Assembly: GCF_009709575.1 (NCBI RefSeq)
Contig: NZ_WIXO01000001.1
Span: forward strand, 2,606,001 to 2,670,000
Length of the DNA: 64,000 bases
Origin: Streptomyces taklimakanensis
Lineage (GTDB): Bacteria > Actinomycetota > Actinomycetes > Streptomycetales > Streptomycetaceae
Reading direction: 5' to 3'
Positions within the stretch are counted from its first letter, which is position 1; every line of letters begins with the position of its first letter. Of this stretch, positions 17,743 through 26,239 are shown one piece after another. Both the position numbers and the translations under genes were made by a program. The notes beneath the pieces are model-generated. The model saw only the letters and a list, made by a program, of their open reading frames with translations. It was not told the DNA's origin and did not search any database.

Positions 17743-18701
17743 GCGAACCGAGACAGGAGAACCGACCGGTGGACCGGGACACGGGCGGCGAGGCGGCCGA
17801 GACCGCGCACCCGACAGGGACCGGAGCCGAAGGCGGAACGGACGCCCCGGCGGAGGCCGGGGCGGAGTCGGCGGAGCACGGAGCCGGGACCGGGACCGGG
17901 ACCGAAAGCGAAACCGGAACCGGAACCGAAATCGGAACGGACGGTGAGCCGCGCCCGGCGGGCCGCGGACGCGACGTCCTCCTCACGGCCCTGGCCGTCG
18001 TCCTGGTCCTCGGCGCGGCGGGCGGCGGCCTCGCCTACACCAAGGCCACGGTGGACGCCGCCGACCGTTCCGCCCCCACCACGATCTGGAGGCAACCGGA
18101 GAAGAACCCCTCGGAGGACGACCCCGCCCCCGACCTCAGCCGCGGCCGCACCGACGGCGAACTGCGCAAGAAGCTGCTCCCGGTACCCGAGAACTTCCGA
18201 CTCGGCCCGGACATCGCCGAGTTCGGCAACGACGTCGAGCTGAGCGGCGGACACGCTCAGGCCCTGATGGAGATGGACGGCGACGACCTGCCGAGCAGGG
18301 AGCGCCGCGCGTACCTGAAGCGCGTGGCGGAACTGCGGATCCAGGGCGTGGTGATGCGCACGTACACGTCGGCCGACAACGACCTCCTGGTCAGGATCCA
18401 GATCGCGCGGATGGAGAACGAGAAGGGCCTCCGCGACCTGAGCCGGTTCCGGTCCGGGATGGCCGACGCGCTGTCGGTCTTCCGGGACGGCCCGAGGATC
18501 AAGGGCCACGAGAACGCCAGGTGCTTCCTGACGCCCGAGGACGAGGAGAGCGACCTGGAGTCGATGTACTGCACGGCCTACCGGGAGAACCTGCTGGTCT
18601 CGTTCCACGCGGACGGCCTCAAGCCCTTCCGGAAGAACGACGCCGCGGAGCTGCTGAAGGACCAACTCGACCACCTGGAGTCCCCGGGGGAGTACATATG
18701 A
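17739..18701 (+). CDS. Membrane-anchored protein, paralogue 2 of 3
   Basis: A 320-residue protein of unknown function. The first ~75 residues are Gly/Thr/Glu-rich (GTGTGTESETGTGTEIGTDG). One TM follows (VLLTALAVVLVLGAAGGGLAYT). The outer domain opens with TDGELRKKLLPVPENFRLGPD, the same DxxLRxxLLPVPE motif as its neighbours. Two cysteines (ARCFLTP, MYCTAY) may form an external disulfide. GTG 17739 overlaps the previous stop (GTGA). A second in-frame GTG at 17769 has a better Shine-Dalgarno (AGGAGA, nine bases upstream) and may be the true start. The next gene overlaps by ATGA. Confidence 0.8.
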   Translation: MSEPRQENRPVDRDTGGEAAETAHPTGTGAEGGTDAPAEAGAESAEHGAGTGTGTESETGTGTEIGTDGEPRPAGRGRDVLLTALAVVLVLGAAGGGLAYTKATVDAADRSAPTTIWRQPEKNPSEDDPAPDLSRGRTDGELRKKLLPVPENFRLGPDIAEFGNDVELSGGHAQALMEMDGDDLPSRERRAYLKRVAELRIQGVVMRTYTSADNDLLVRIQIARMENEKGLRDLSRFRSGMADALSVFRDGPRIKGHENARCFLTPEDEESDLESMYCTAYRENLLVSFHADGLKPFRKNDAAELLKDQLDHLESPGEYI

Positions 18702-19657
18702 CCGAGCCCGTGACCGGCGACGGCCCGGAGCAGACCCCGGCCGGTACGGCCACCGACGCCCCGGCCGACGCCCCGCGTACGGCGGCGGACGCCGCCACAT
18801 CCGCGCCGCCCCTCCCGGCGGCCCCGCCCGTGCCACCGCAGGCGAACCCGTGGGCCGCTCCCGCCCTGTCGACCGAACCACCGCGTCGCCGCCCCTCCCC
18901 CCGGGTGCGGCGGGCCGTGGGCCGCTGGACCGCCGCCGTCGCCGTCTTCGGGGTGTTCTGCGCCGGCACCGCGTACGGCATCACCCGTGCCGAACGGCAC
19001 GACCTGCCGGGGCTGGCCACCGAGAGCGACGGACGCTGGGAGTACCCGGAGCTGGAACTGCCCGCCCTCCCCTCCGGTTCACCGCGCCCGTTCGCGCTCG
19101 GCAACGAGGGGCACATCCACCACGCCGACCTGCGCGACCTGCTGCTCCCGGTCCCCGAGGGCGCCGAGAAGGGTCTGCGGCTGCCCTCGCCGGACGGCGG
19201 CTGGGTCGGCATCGAGGACTTCGCCGGGCTCTACAACGTCTGGCAGCGGGAGGAGATGCGGCAGTTCCTGGTGGACACCTCCGTGCGGCACATCGCCGCC
19301 CGCGGCTGGGAGATGCCGGACGGCACCCGGACGAGCATCCACCTGCTGCGGTTCAACACCGACGAGATCGCATTGGACTTCTACCGGGATCTGATAATGG
19401 GCATCCCGACCCGGTCCTACGCGCCCGAGGCCGCCGGTCCCGACCTGGGGCTCGACATGGACTGGCGGTACAAGGAAGTGCCCGAGAACGTCGGGGTGAC
19501 CGCCTACCGGGACAAGACGGCGACCGGTGTGCCGCTGCGCATGGCGTACCTGCGCGCCGGGGACATCGTGGGAGTGGTCCTCCAACAGCGGAGGGGCACG
19601 GTCCCCGAGATTCCGTTCCGGCAGACGATGATCCTCCAGGCCCAGCTCCTGGGCTGA
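18698..19657 (+). CDS. Membrane-anchored protein, paralogue 3 of 3
   Basis: A 319-residue protein of unknown function. An Ala/Pro/Thr-rich tail (~1-75) precedes a single membrane helix (GRWTAAVAVFGVFCAGTAYG, ~86-105). The outer domain carries HADLRDLLLPVPEGAEKGL, the motif shared by all three. It continues SVRHIAARGWEMPDG, aligning with RRVAITGWEEGEN in paralogue 1, and ends VLQQRRGTVPEIPFRQTM. It is coupled to paralogue 2 through ATGA. About 80 bases separate it from the presumptive promoter of the next small gene. I find no enzyme motif; a structural or sensory surface role fits equally well. Confidence 0.82.
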   Translation: MTEPVTGDGPEQTPAGTATDAPADAPRTAADAATSAPPLPAAPPVPPQANPWAAPALSTEPPRRRPSPRVRRAVGRWTAAVAVFGVFCAGTAYGITRAERHDLPGLATESDGRWEYPELELPALPSGSPRPFALGNEGHIHHADLRDLLLPVPEGAEKGLRLPSPDGGWVGIEDFAGLYNVWQREEMRQFLVDTSVRHIAARGWEMPDGTRTSIHLLRFNTDEIALDFYRDLIMGIPTRSYAPEAAGPDLGLDMDWRYKEVPENVGVTAYRDKTATGVPLRMAYLRAGDIVGVVLQQRRGTVPEIPFRQTMILQAQLLG

Positions 19658-19802
19658 CCCGGACGTCCCCGCCGCCTCGCGTCCCTCCCCACGGCGGCGC
19701 GGCGCACCTCACAGCACCGCGCCGCCGCGGGCGGACTAGACTCGACCGCGGGCCGTCCACCGGCCCGTTCGTCCGTGCCGAGCCCCTGAAGGAGCGCTCC
19801 CC

Positions 19803-19904
19803 GTGCTTGAGGCATTCTTCACCGCCCTGCTCGTCCTGGTCTGTGTCGGCGTCCTGGCCTTCATGGGCCTGACCGTGAAGAAGCTCTACCAGGGCCAGCG
19901 CTGA
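19803..19904 (+). CDS. 33-residue single-pass membrane protein
   Basis: A short ORF starting GTG, with AAGGAG 8 bases upstream. The product is one hydrophobic helix (LEAFFTALLVLVCVGVLAF) followed by a positive tail (GLTVKKLYQGQR), so the C-terminus should stay in the cytoplasm. The size, ribosome site and clean TM-plus-basic-tail design argue for a real gene. I recall near-identical small proteins upstream of the nitrobindin gene in other Streptomyces. Function unknown. Confidence 0.72.
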   Translation: MLEAFFTALLVLVCVGVLAFMGLTVKKLYQGQR

Positions 19905-20006
19905 TCCCGGCGGCCGGCCACGGCCGTCCGGTCCCCGGCGCCGGCCGCGCGCGGCACGTCCGCGTTCCGCAGTCCACTCGTCCTCGACAGATCGTCTGAG
20001 CACCCC

Positions 20007-20570
20007 ATGATCGAGATTCCGTCCGACCTCCACCCGGACCTCGTCCCCCTGGCCTTCCTCCTGGGCAACTGGGCGGGGGCGGGCGTCGCCGACTTCCCCG
20101 GCCGCGAGCAGTGCAACTTCGGCCAGGAGGTCTCCTTCTCGCACGACGGCCGGGACTTCCTGGAGTACGTCTCGCGCACCTGGGAGCTCGACGCCGAGGG
20201 CGAGAAGGTCCGCCCGCTGGAGTCCGAGACCGGCTACTGGCGGATCGACGCCGAGCGCAAGGTCGAGGTCGTCATGATCCGCGACCAGGGCGTCGCCGAG
20301 GTCTGGTACGGCGAGATGGCCGAGCAGAAGCCGCAGATCGACCTGGCCACCGACGCCGTCGCCCGGCTCTCCTCCGCCGGCGAGTACTCCGGCGGCAAGC
20401 GTCTGTACGGCTACGTCAAGGGCGACCTGATGTGGGTCGGCGAACTGGCCACGCCCACCACGCCGCTGCGCCCGTACATGTCGGCCCACCTGAAGAAGGT
20501 CGTCGACCCGAGCGAGTGGGCCAAGGACCTCAAGGACCTCCCGGACGACGGCATCGCGTTCTTCAAGTGA
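20007..20570 (+). CDS. Nitrobindin-like heme-binding beta-barrel (FABP/DUF1794)
   Basis: A 187-residue protein starting MIEIPSDLHPDLVPLAFLLG. The GNWAGAG motif (GxWxGxG) and FSHDGRDFLEYVSRTW are diagnostic of the nitrobindin family. These cytoplasmic ten-stranded barrels bind ferric heme and isomerise peroxynitrite to nitrate. The usual heme-ligating His near the C-terminus would be the one in YMSAHLKKV. Length is normal for actinobacterial members. It stands between the 33-residue membrane gene and nur, an arrangement conserved in Streptomyces. Confidence 0.9.
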   Translation: MIEIPSDLHPDLVPLAFLLGNWAGAGVADFPGREQCNFGQEVSFSHDGRDFLEYVSRTWELDAEGEKVRPLESETGYWRIDAERKVEVVMIRDQGVAEVWYGEMAEQKPQIDLATDAVARLSSAGEYSGGKRLYGYVKGDLMWVGELATPTTPLRPYMSAHLKKVVDPSEWAKDLKDLPDDGIAFFK

Positions 20571-20706
20571 GCCGCTCCCCGGTGACGCCCGACGGCCCGT
20601 GCCGCCGGGCCGGGGAACGCCCGTGCCCCGGCGGTGGGGTGAGCGGGGGCGGACCGGGGGCGCTCACCACCCACCGGGTACGGACCGTTCCGCACCGTGC
20701 TCTCCG

Positions 20707-20718
20707 TACACTGGCCGT
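20707..20718 (+). promoter_or_regulatory. -10 element of a probable leaderless nur promoter
   Basis: TACACT (20707-20712) lies six bases before the GTG GTG start of nur, and no Shine-Dalgarno is present. This spacing fits a leaderless transcript beginning at the first or second GTG. No convincing -35 was found. Confidence 0.5.
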
Positions 20719-21183
20719 GTGGTGAGCACCGACTGGCAGAGCGACCTCCGCAGACGTGGCTACCGGCTGACGCCGCAGCGCCAGCTCGTACTGGAGGCCG
20801 TCGACAAGCTGGAACACTCCACCCCCGACGACATCCTCGCCGAGGTGCGGCGCACGGCGGGCGGTGTCAACATCTCCACCGTCTACCGCACGTTGGAGCT
20901 GTTGGAGGAGCTGGGGCTGGTCAGCCACGCCCACCTGGGCCACGGCGCTCCCACGTACCACCTGGCCGACCGGCACGACCACATGCACCTGGTCTGCCGG
21001 GACTGCGACAGGGTGATCGAGGCCGACACCCGGCTCGCCGACGACTTCGTCGAACGGCTGCGGCGGGAGTTCGGATTCGACACCGACATGAAGCACTTCG
21101 CGATCTTCGGCCGCTGCCGCGACTGCGCCGCCCGGCGTCCGGAGGCGGGCGCGGACGGGAACACGGGCGGCGCGGGGTCGTAG
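20719..21183 (+). CDS. nur: Nur, nickel-responsive Fur-family regulator
   Basis: A 154-residue Fur protein that, with Ni(II), represses nickel uptake and the Fe-superoxide dismutase gene and favours Ni-SOD. Counting from the first GTG, His33, His70, His72, His86, His88, His90 and His126 fall at exactly the positions known from the S. coelicolor Nur structure. These are the Ni site (70/72/126, in VSHAHLG and KHFAIFG) and the M site (33/86/88/90, in RHDHMHLVC). Additional CxxC pairs (CRDC, CRDC) are present. The DNA-binding segment is GVNISTVYRTLELLEELGL. The residue match makes Nur, rather than FurA, Zur or CatR, the best assignment. Confidence 0.93.
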   Translation: MVSTDWQSDLRRRGYRLTPQRQLVLEAVDKLEHSTPDDILAEVRRTAGGVNISTVYRTLELLEELGLVSHAHLGHGAPTYHLADRHDHMHLVCRDCDRVIEADTRLADDFVERLRREFGFDTDMKHFAIFGRCRDCAARRPEAGADGNTGGAGS

Positions 21184-21192
21184 GCTGGCGGC

Positions 21193-22164
21193 ATGTCGTA
21201 CAAGAGCCCTCTGCTGTCGCTGCCCGGCGCCGTCCCCGCCGAGGCTCCGGACGAAGGCGTCGCCGCGCACTACGGCGACCTCTTCCGCGAGCAGCGCACG
21301 CTCGCCGACGGCGGCGGTCTGGTGGACCTCTCGCACCGCGGCGTGGTGACCGTCAGCGGCGAGGACCGGCTGAGCTGGCTGCACCTGCTGATCACCCAGC
21401 ACGTCAGCGAGCTGGAGCCCCACCGTGCCACCGAGGCGCTGATCCTCTCCGCGCACGGCCACATCGAGCACGCGCTCTACCTGGTCGACGACGGCGCCAC
21501 CACCTGGATCCACGTGGAACCGGGCACCCAGGGGGAGCTGATCGCGTACCTGGAGAGCATGAAGTTCTTCTACCGGGTCGAGGTCGCCGACGCGACGGAC
21601 GAGTACGCCGTGGTCCACCTCCCGGCGGGCTCCATCGCCGACGCCCCCGAGGGCGTGGTCGTCCGTGAGACGCCGCACGGCCGGGACCTGTTCCTGCCGC
21701 GTGCCGAACTGGAGCCCTTCGCCGCCGCCCACGGCCCGGTGATCGGCGTCCTGGCCCTGGAGGCGCTGCGCGTCGAGGCGCACCGGCCTCGGGTGGGCCT
21801 GGAGACCGACCACCGCACCATCCCGCACGAGCTGGGGTGGATCGGCACCGCCGTCCACCTCCAGAAGGGCTGCTACCGGGGCCAGGAGACGGTGGCGCGC
21901 GTCCACAACCTGGGGAAGCCGCCGCGCCGGCTGGTCTTCCTGCACCTGGACGGCAGCGAGGTGCACCTGCCCGGCCACGGCACGCCGATCCGTCTGGCGG
22001 CGGACGGCGAGGAGGGGCGGCAGCTCGGCTTCGTCACCACCTCGGCCCGCCACCACGAGCTGGGCCCGATCGCCCTGGCACTGGTGAAGCGGAACGTGCC
22101 GGTGGACGCGGAGCTGCTGGCGGGCGACACGGCGGCGGCGCAGGAGGTCGTGGTCGAACCCTGA
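21193..22164 (+). CDS. ygfZ: YgfZ-type folate-binding protein
   Basis: A 323-residue GcvT-like protein with the YgfZ signature KGCYRGQETVARVHNLGKPP (~229-248), whose Cys is essential in the family. It helps repair or assemble Fe-S clusters in a folate-dependent manner. The N-terminal half shows SHRGVVTVSGEDRLSWLHLL, the GcvT-like folate-binding fold. It starts nine bases after the nur stop and is probably co-transcribed with it. Length is normal. Confidence 0.92.
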   Translation: MSYKSPLLSLPGAVPAEAPDEGVAAHYGDLFREQRTLADGGGLVDLSHRGVVTVSGEDRLSWLHLLITQHVSELEPHRATEALILSAHGHIEHALYLVDDGATTWIHVEPGTQGELIAYLESMKFFYRVEVADATDEYAVVHLPAGSIADAPEGVVVRETPHGRDLFLPRAELEPFAAAHGPVIGVLALEALRVEAHRPRVGLETDHRTIPHELGWIGTAVHLQKGCYRGQETVARVHNLGKPPRRLVFLHLDGSEVHLPGHGTPIRLAADGEEGRQLGFVTTSARHHELGPIALALVKRNVPVDAELLAGDTAAAQEVVVEP

Positions 22165-22191
22165 AGCCCACGGCGCGTCCCGGGCCCTCAC

Positions 22192-22543
22192 GGCGCCGTT
22201 CGGGAAGCGACCCGTCCCCCAAGAGTCGCTTCAGGAAGGGCCGGGCGTCTTCGTCGGAGATCCCCACCAGCGGGACGACGGCGGCGAGCGCGTACTCCGC
22301 GTCCCGGTGTCCGACCGCGTTCGGGTGCTTCGGCCTCCGGGCCCACGCGCCGCCCGGGTGGCGCAGTTCGACGATCACCGGGAAGGGGGCGGCGTCCGGG
22401 CCCGCGTGGGACAAGGCCGTGCGCACCGCCTCCTCGTCCGGTCCGCGCAGCAGGGCGTTGTCGCCGGTCCAGGGCACGGGCACGGGCGGGTCGTCGTGGA
22501 TGGCGGCGCAGTCCGCGTACGGCAACTCCCGCACGGTGTCCAC
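22192..22543 (-). pseudogene. C-terminal fragment of a BBE-type FAD-linked oxidoreductase
   Basis: The minus-strand frame reads VRELPYADCAAIHDDP, later VIVELRHPGGAWARRP and PNAVGHRDAEYALAAVV. These match the C-terminal substrate and berberine-bridge region of FAD-binding oxidoreductases. The entire FAD-binding N-terminal half (~350 residues) is missing: homology begins abruptly at 22543, six bases from an equally abrupt WYL fragment on the other strand. The 3' end also degenerates near 22200. Not functional as an oxidoreductase. Confidence 0.7.
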
Positions 22544-22548
22544 CAGCG

Positions 22549-22819
22549 GTGTTCCGCACGGACGTCACCGGGCTGACCGCCGACGAGGCGCGGGCCCTGT
22601 TCGTCCTGGTGGCACGGGGCACCCACGCCGCCCTGGGCTTGGACGCCGCGCTCGGTTCCGCGTTGCGGAAGGTGATGGCCGTGCTGCCCGCGCCGCACCG
22701 CCCGGCGGCCGAGTCGACCAGCCGTCGCGTCCTGGTGGACCCCGAACGCCGGCCGGCGGGCCCGCGCGGAGCTGGTCCGCGCCACGACGGAGATCCGCGC
22801 CCTGTACGGCGGAGACTGA
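22549..22819 (+). pseudogene. Fragment of a WYL-domain transcriptional regulator
   Basis: The plus strand reads FRTDVTGLTADEARALFVLV, then ALGSALRKVMAVLPAPHR and STSRRVLVDPERR. These are the linker region after the HTH in Streptomyces WYL/YafY-type regulators. The HTH is missing upstream and most of the WYL domain is missing downstream. A plausible C-terminal end (RAELVRATTEIRALYG, stop at 22817) occurs in another frame. The fragment abuts the oxidoreductase remnant head to head. Confidence 0.65.
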
Positions 22820-22897
22820 CGCTCGGACACGGCGGTACCGGCACCGGGGGCGGTACACCGGGTCGCATACCGGTCCGGTGGGTGCATACTGGCTGTG

Positions 22898-23119
22898 ATG
22901 ACGAAATCGGCCGTAGCCCGGCGCCACTTGCCCACCAGCCCCTTCAAAGCTCCGGTCGTACCGCCCGCGAAGCTGTTCGCCGTGGGGGAGCGGGTCACAC
23001 ACGACACGTACGGCCTCGGCCGGGTCACCGCCGTCGAGGACGGGATCGCGGTACTGGTCGACTTCGGATCGCGACAGGAGCGGATCCCCAGCCCGTACAC
23101 CAAGCTGAGCGGTCTCTGA
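22898..23119 (+). CDS. Small Tudor/SH3-like protein resembling the UvrD/PcrA C-terminus
   Basis: A 73-residue protein whose second half (FAVGERVTHDTYGLGRVTAV, then AVLVDFGS) resembles the C-terminal Tudor-like domain of UvrD/PcrA helicases, which contacts RNA polymerase or nucleic acid. The first 25 residues are basic (VARRHLPTSPFKAP). CATACT at 22885-22890 just upstream looks like the -10 of a leaderless message. ATG 22898 was chosen; an in-frame GTG lies at 22895. It is conserved as a small stand-alone protein in Streptomyces. Function unknown; nucleic-acid binding is an inference. Confidence 0.75.
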   Translation: MTKSAVARRHLPTSPFKAPVVPPAKLFAVGERVTHDTYGLGRVTAVEDGIAVLVDFGSRQERIPSPYTKLSGL

Positions 23120-23903
23120 GACCACCGCGCCCGGCCGGCGCGCGGCGACCGGCCGGCCTCCTCCCGTACGACGTCCCCGCCCCGAGAGGCAGCCTCCTCA
23201 TCGACACCACCTCCCTGTTCTCCGCGCCCGAACCGGCGGCACCTCCGGCCACCGCGGCGGGCTCGCGGCCTTTGACACGGGACCTCTTCCAGGCCCCGGA
23301 CTTCGGGGACGACCCGTTCGAGGACCTTCCCGAAGACCCGGACGAGGACCTCTCCGAAGCCGCCGCCCCCTCGACTCCGGACGAGGCCGGCGGCCGGGAG
23401 CGGCCGGGTGGCGGCTCGCCCCGTCGGCGCGGCTCCTCCGGCGGCCCGCGCCCGCGGGGGAACCGGGCGAGGACCGGTCGCCGACCCCGGCCGTAGCCCG
23501 CTTCGTCCCACCGGTTCCGTCGCGTCGGTTCCGTATCCGCCGGCGCGCCGGTGCCCCGGCCGCCCGCCCCCGTCGCGGACGGTCCGGCGGAGACGGCTCG
23601 GCGCGCCTTCGGGAGCCGGGGGCACGGTGCTGTTCCCCCTCTACGCCCCCTCTACGGTGAGTGAACCGAGGACCGGGTCCTCCGGGCCGGTCGCGCCGGC
23701 CCCCGTGGACGACGACGGGGGTGGGAGCACCGTGGAGCTCGAACCGGCGGACGCGGGGGCGGCGGTGCGCGACGAACTGCTCCGGGCCGCCGGCACGACC
23801 CGGAGGACGTCTCCGAGCACCTCGGGGCTGACCGGCCCCGGGCGGCGCGTCCTCCCGGGGCGTCGGTGACACGCGTGCCGGGGTGTTCGAGCGGACGCCG
23901 TCC
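23120..23903. other. 784-base stretch without a convincing gene
   Basis: One plus frame stays open to 23496 and encodes an acidic segment (FGDDPFEDLPEDPDEDLSE) followed by an Arg/Gly-rich tail, but it has no ATG, GTG or ribosome site of its own downstream of the Tudor-like gene. A second plus frame (to 23869) contains VELEPADAGAAVRDELLRAA. Neither is recognised. The stretch may be the remains of a lost gene, next to the two fragments at 22.2-22.8 kb. Confidence 0.4.
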
Positions 23904-26234
23904 TCACAGCGTCTCGCTGAGGGTGTCGGCGATGCGGCGGCGGGCGGCGCGGGCGGCGGGGAGGGCCGAGACGGCGGCCGAGGCCGCCACGGCCGAGGCG
24001 ACCACCAGGGCCAGGGTGCCGGCGGAGGGCGGTTGGGCGATGCCGGCGCCGACACCGCCGGTGTGGGAGAGGACGTCGATCAGCCGCGTTCCGGCGACCG
24101 CGCCGACGGTCACGCCGGCCACGGCGGCGGCCAGGGCGGTGACGCCGGTGGAGACCACGATCACGCCCGCTATCTGACGCGGGGCGAGACCGACGGCCTT
24201 GAGGGCGAGCAGGTCGCGCCGGCGGTCGCGGACGCGGGCGCCGAGGATGGTGGAGAGTTCGGTGAGGCCGATCAGGGCGAGCACGGCGATCAGTCCGGCG
24301 ACGACGCCGCGCATCGCGGAGAGCCCGTCGGCGGGGTTGGGCACCTCGCGGACCTCCAGGCGTCCGCCGGAGGAGTCGACCAGCTCGGTGCCGACCTCCT
24401 GCGCGTCGGCGCCGTCGCGCAGCACCAGATGGTGGAAGTCGGGCTCGGTGGTGCCGTCCTCGTCCAGGTCGAGACTGTCCAGGGAGGTGGAGACGATGCG
24501 TCCGCCGTCCTCGGTCTCGATGGCGCGTCCGGTGATGTGGAGGATCTGGGGGCGGCCCTGGACGGTCATCCGCACCCAGTCGCCGACGCGCGCGTCCAGC
24601 AGGTCCAGCAGTCCCTGTCCGGCCACCGCCTCGTCCGGGCCGTCGGGGAGGCTCCCCTCGGCGAGGGCGAACGGGTAGGGCTCGGCGTCGGTGCCCAGGC
24701 CGCGCAGGGTGATGGTGCCGGTCTGTCCGGGGACCAGCGCCTCGACCTCCGTGCCGGGGTGGACGGCGGTGACGTCGGGGTGTTCGGAGGCCAGTCGCTC
24801 GACGTCCACGCCCGCGCCGTCGGGGCCGACGGGCGAGGTCTCGCGCACGGTGAGGGCGGCGGGCAGTCCGATCTCCTCGGGGTGGGTCTGGAACCGGTCG
24901 AGGGTGGTCCAGGCGCCCAGCGCGACCGTGATCATCGCCAGTGGCACGGCCAGCCGTCCGACGGCGGCCAGGGAGCGGAGGCGGCCGGGGAAGGCGCCGC
25001 GCCAGCCGAGCACCAGGGCGGGCGGCACGTCCTTGCCCAGCGCCCGTCGCTCGACCCGGGTCAGGGTGCCCGGTCCGGGCGGCACGGTGGTGCGGGCCAC
25101 CGGCACCGGCGGCACCCGGCCGGCGCGCCAGGCGGCCAGCCAGGTGGCGGTGGCGATGAACAGCACGGAGCAGGCGGTGGTGCCCAGCACCGTCCAGGTG
25201 TGGCCGGGCAGCCGTCGCCACAGGTCCGCGGCCTCGCCGATGCGGCCGGGGACGTGGGCGCCGAGCAGTTCGGTGACGGCGGCGCCGGTGGCGACGCCGA
25301 GGAGGGCGAAGGCCAGGTGCTGGACGAGGAAGACGCGGACGACCTGGCCGGGCGTGAAGCCGATGGCCTTGAGGACGGAGATGTCCCGCAGGTGGCCGTG
25401 GATCCGGGTGCTGATGGCCCCGGCCACGGCGAGGGCGGCGGCCAGCAGCGCCCCGAGCCCGAAGAGGCCCAGCAGGAGTCCGAGCAGCCGGTTCTCGCCC
25501 TCGGCCTCGGTGCGGGCCTGCTGCCAGCGGGTGACCTCCTGGACGCGGTCGGCGCCGAGGAGGGTGACGGCCCGCTGGACGGTGAAGTCGGTGTCGCCGG
25601 GGTCGCCCAGCCGCAGGCCGACGGTCCGGCCGGTCCGTTCGGGGGCGAGCGCCAGGGCGTCGAGGGCCGCGGGCGGCAGCCAGGCGACGCCGGGGTTCTC
25701 GCCGGGCGCGTAGCGGCGTTCGGCGGTGTCCGCGATGCCCACGACGCGCAGCCCGCGCTCGGTCCCGGAGCCGCCGCGGACGGTGAGGGTGTCGCCGGTC
25801 TCGGCCCACAGGGCGGTGGCCAGGGACCTCTCCAGGACGATCTCGTCGTCGGATCCGTGGGCGGCGGGGCGGCCGTCGGTGATCAGCGGGCGGGCCACGG
25901 TGGGGGGTTCGGGACCGGTGGCCCGCAGCTCCACGGCGGCGCGGGCGCCGCCGAGTTCGACGGTGGTGCGGGCGGTGGTGTAGGGCCCGGCGACTCCGGT
26001 GACGCCCTCCAGGTCGGCGAGCGTCTCCGGTTCGGCATCGGCGCGGGTGTGGATCCACACGTGCGCGCCCTCGGACTGGGTGAAGACCCGCTGCCAGGGG
26101 TCGGCGGCGTAGGAGAACAGCGCTCCGGCCAGCAGCAGGCAGGCGGTGATCCCGGCCGTGGCCAGGACGATGAACAGCGCCTCGCCGCGGTGCGCCCGCA
26201 GGTCGGCGTGGGCCCAGCGCAGGGTGGCGCGCAC
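23904..26234 (-). CDS. FtsX-type ABC transporter permease (two FtsX units)
   Basis: A 776-residue permease. An N-terminal TM (GEALFIVLATAGITACLLLAG) is followed by a large extracytoplasmic domain and an FtsX core (LLGLLLGLFGLGALLAAALA, HLRDISVLKAIGFTPGQVV). A second TM/extracellular block ends in another FtsX core (LIAVLALIGLTELSTILGAR, RRDLLALKAVGLAPRQI). This ten-TM, duplicated layout is typical of MacB/bacitracin-type exporters and lipoprotein or peptide extrusion systems. GTG 26234 follows AAGGA and lies five bases after the ATPase stop. It is the last gene of the PadR operon. Substrate unknown; antimicrobial or lipid export is likely. Confidence 0.88.
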   Translation of the reverse strand: MRATLRWAHADLRAHRGEALFIVLATAGITACLLLAGALFSYAADPWQRVFTQSEGAHVWIHTRADAEPETLADLEGVTGVAGPYTTARTTVELGGARAAVELRATGPEPPTVARPLITDGRPAAHGSDDEIVLERSLATALWAETGDTLTVRGGSGTERGLRVVGIADTAERRYAPGENPGVAWLPPAALDALALAPERTGRTVGLRLGDPGDTDFTVQRAVTLLGADRVQEVTRWQQARTEAEGENRLLGLLLGLFGLGALLAAALAVAGAISTRIHGHLRDISVLKAIGFTPGQVVRVFLVQHLAFALLGVATGAAVTELLGAHVPGRIGEAADLWRRLPGHTWTVLGTTACSVLFIATATWLAAWRAGRVPPVPVARTTVPPGPGTLTRVERRALGKDVPPALVLGWRGAFPGRLRSLAAVGRLAVPLAMITVALGAWTTLDRFQTHPEEIGLPAALTVRETSPVGPDGAGVDVERLASEHPDVTAVHPGTEVEALVPGQTGTITLRGLGTDAEPYPFALAEGSLPDGPDEAVAGQGLLDLLDARVGDWVRMTVQGRPQILHITGRAIETEDGGRIVSTSLDSLDLDEDGTTEPDFHHLVLRDGADAQEVGTELVDSSGGRLEVREVPNPADGLSAMRGVVAGLIAVLALIGLTELSTILGARVRDRRRDLLALKAVGLAPRQIAGVIVVSTGVTALAAAVAGVTVGAVAGTRLIDVLSHTGGVGAGIAQPPSAGTLALVVASAVAASAAVSALPAARAARRRIADTLSETL

Positions 26235-26239
26235 GTCGC

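Noticed and set aside
23641..26058. An 805-codon minus frame rich in Arg/Pro/His
   Set aside because: A frame-shifted shadow of the FtsX permease, which has clear TM helices and FtsX cores in the correct frame.
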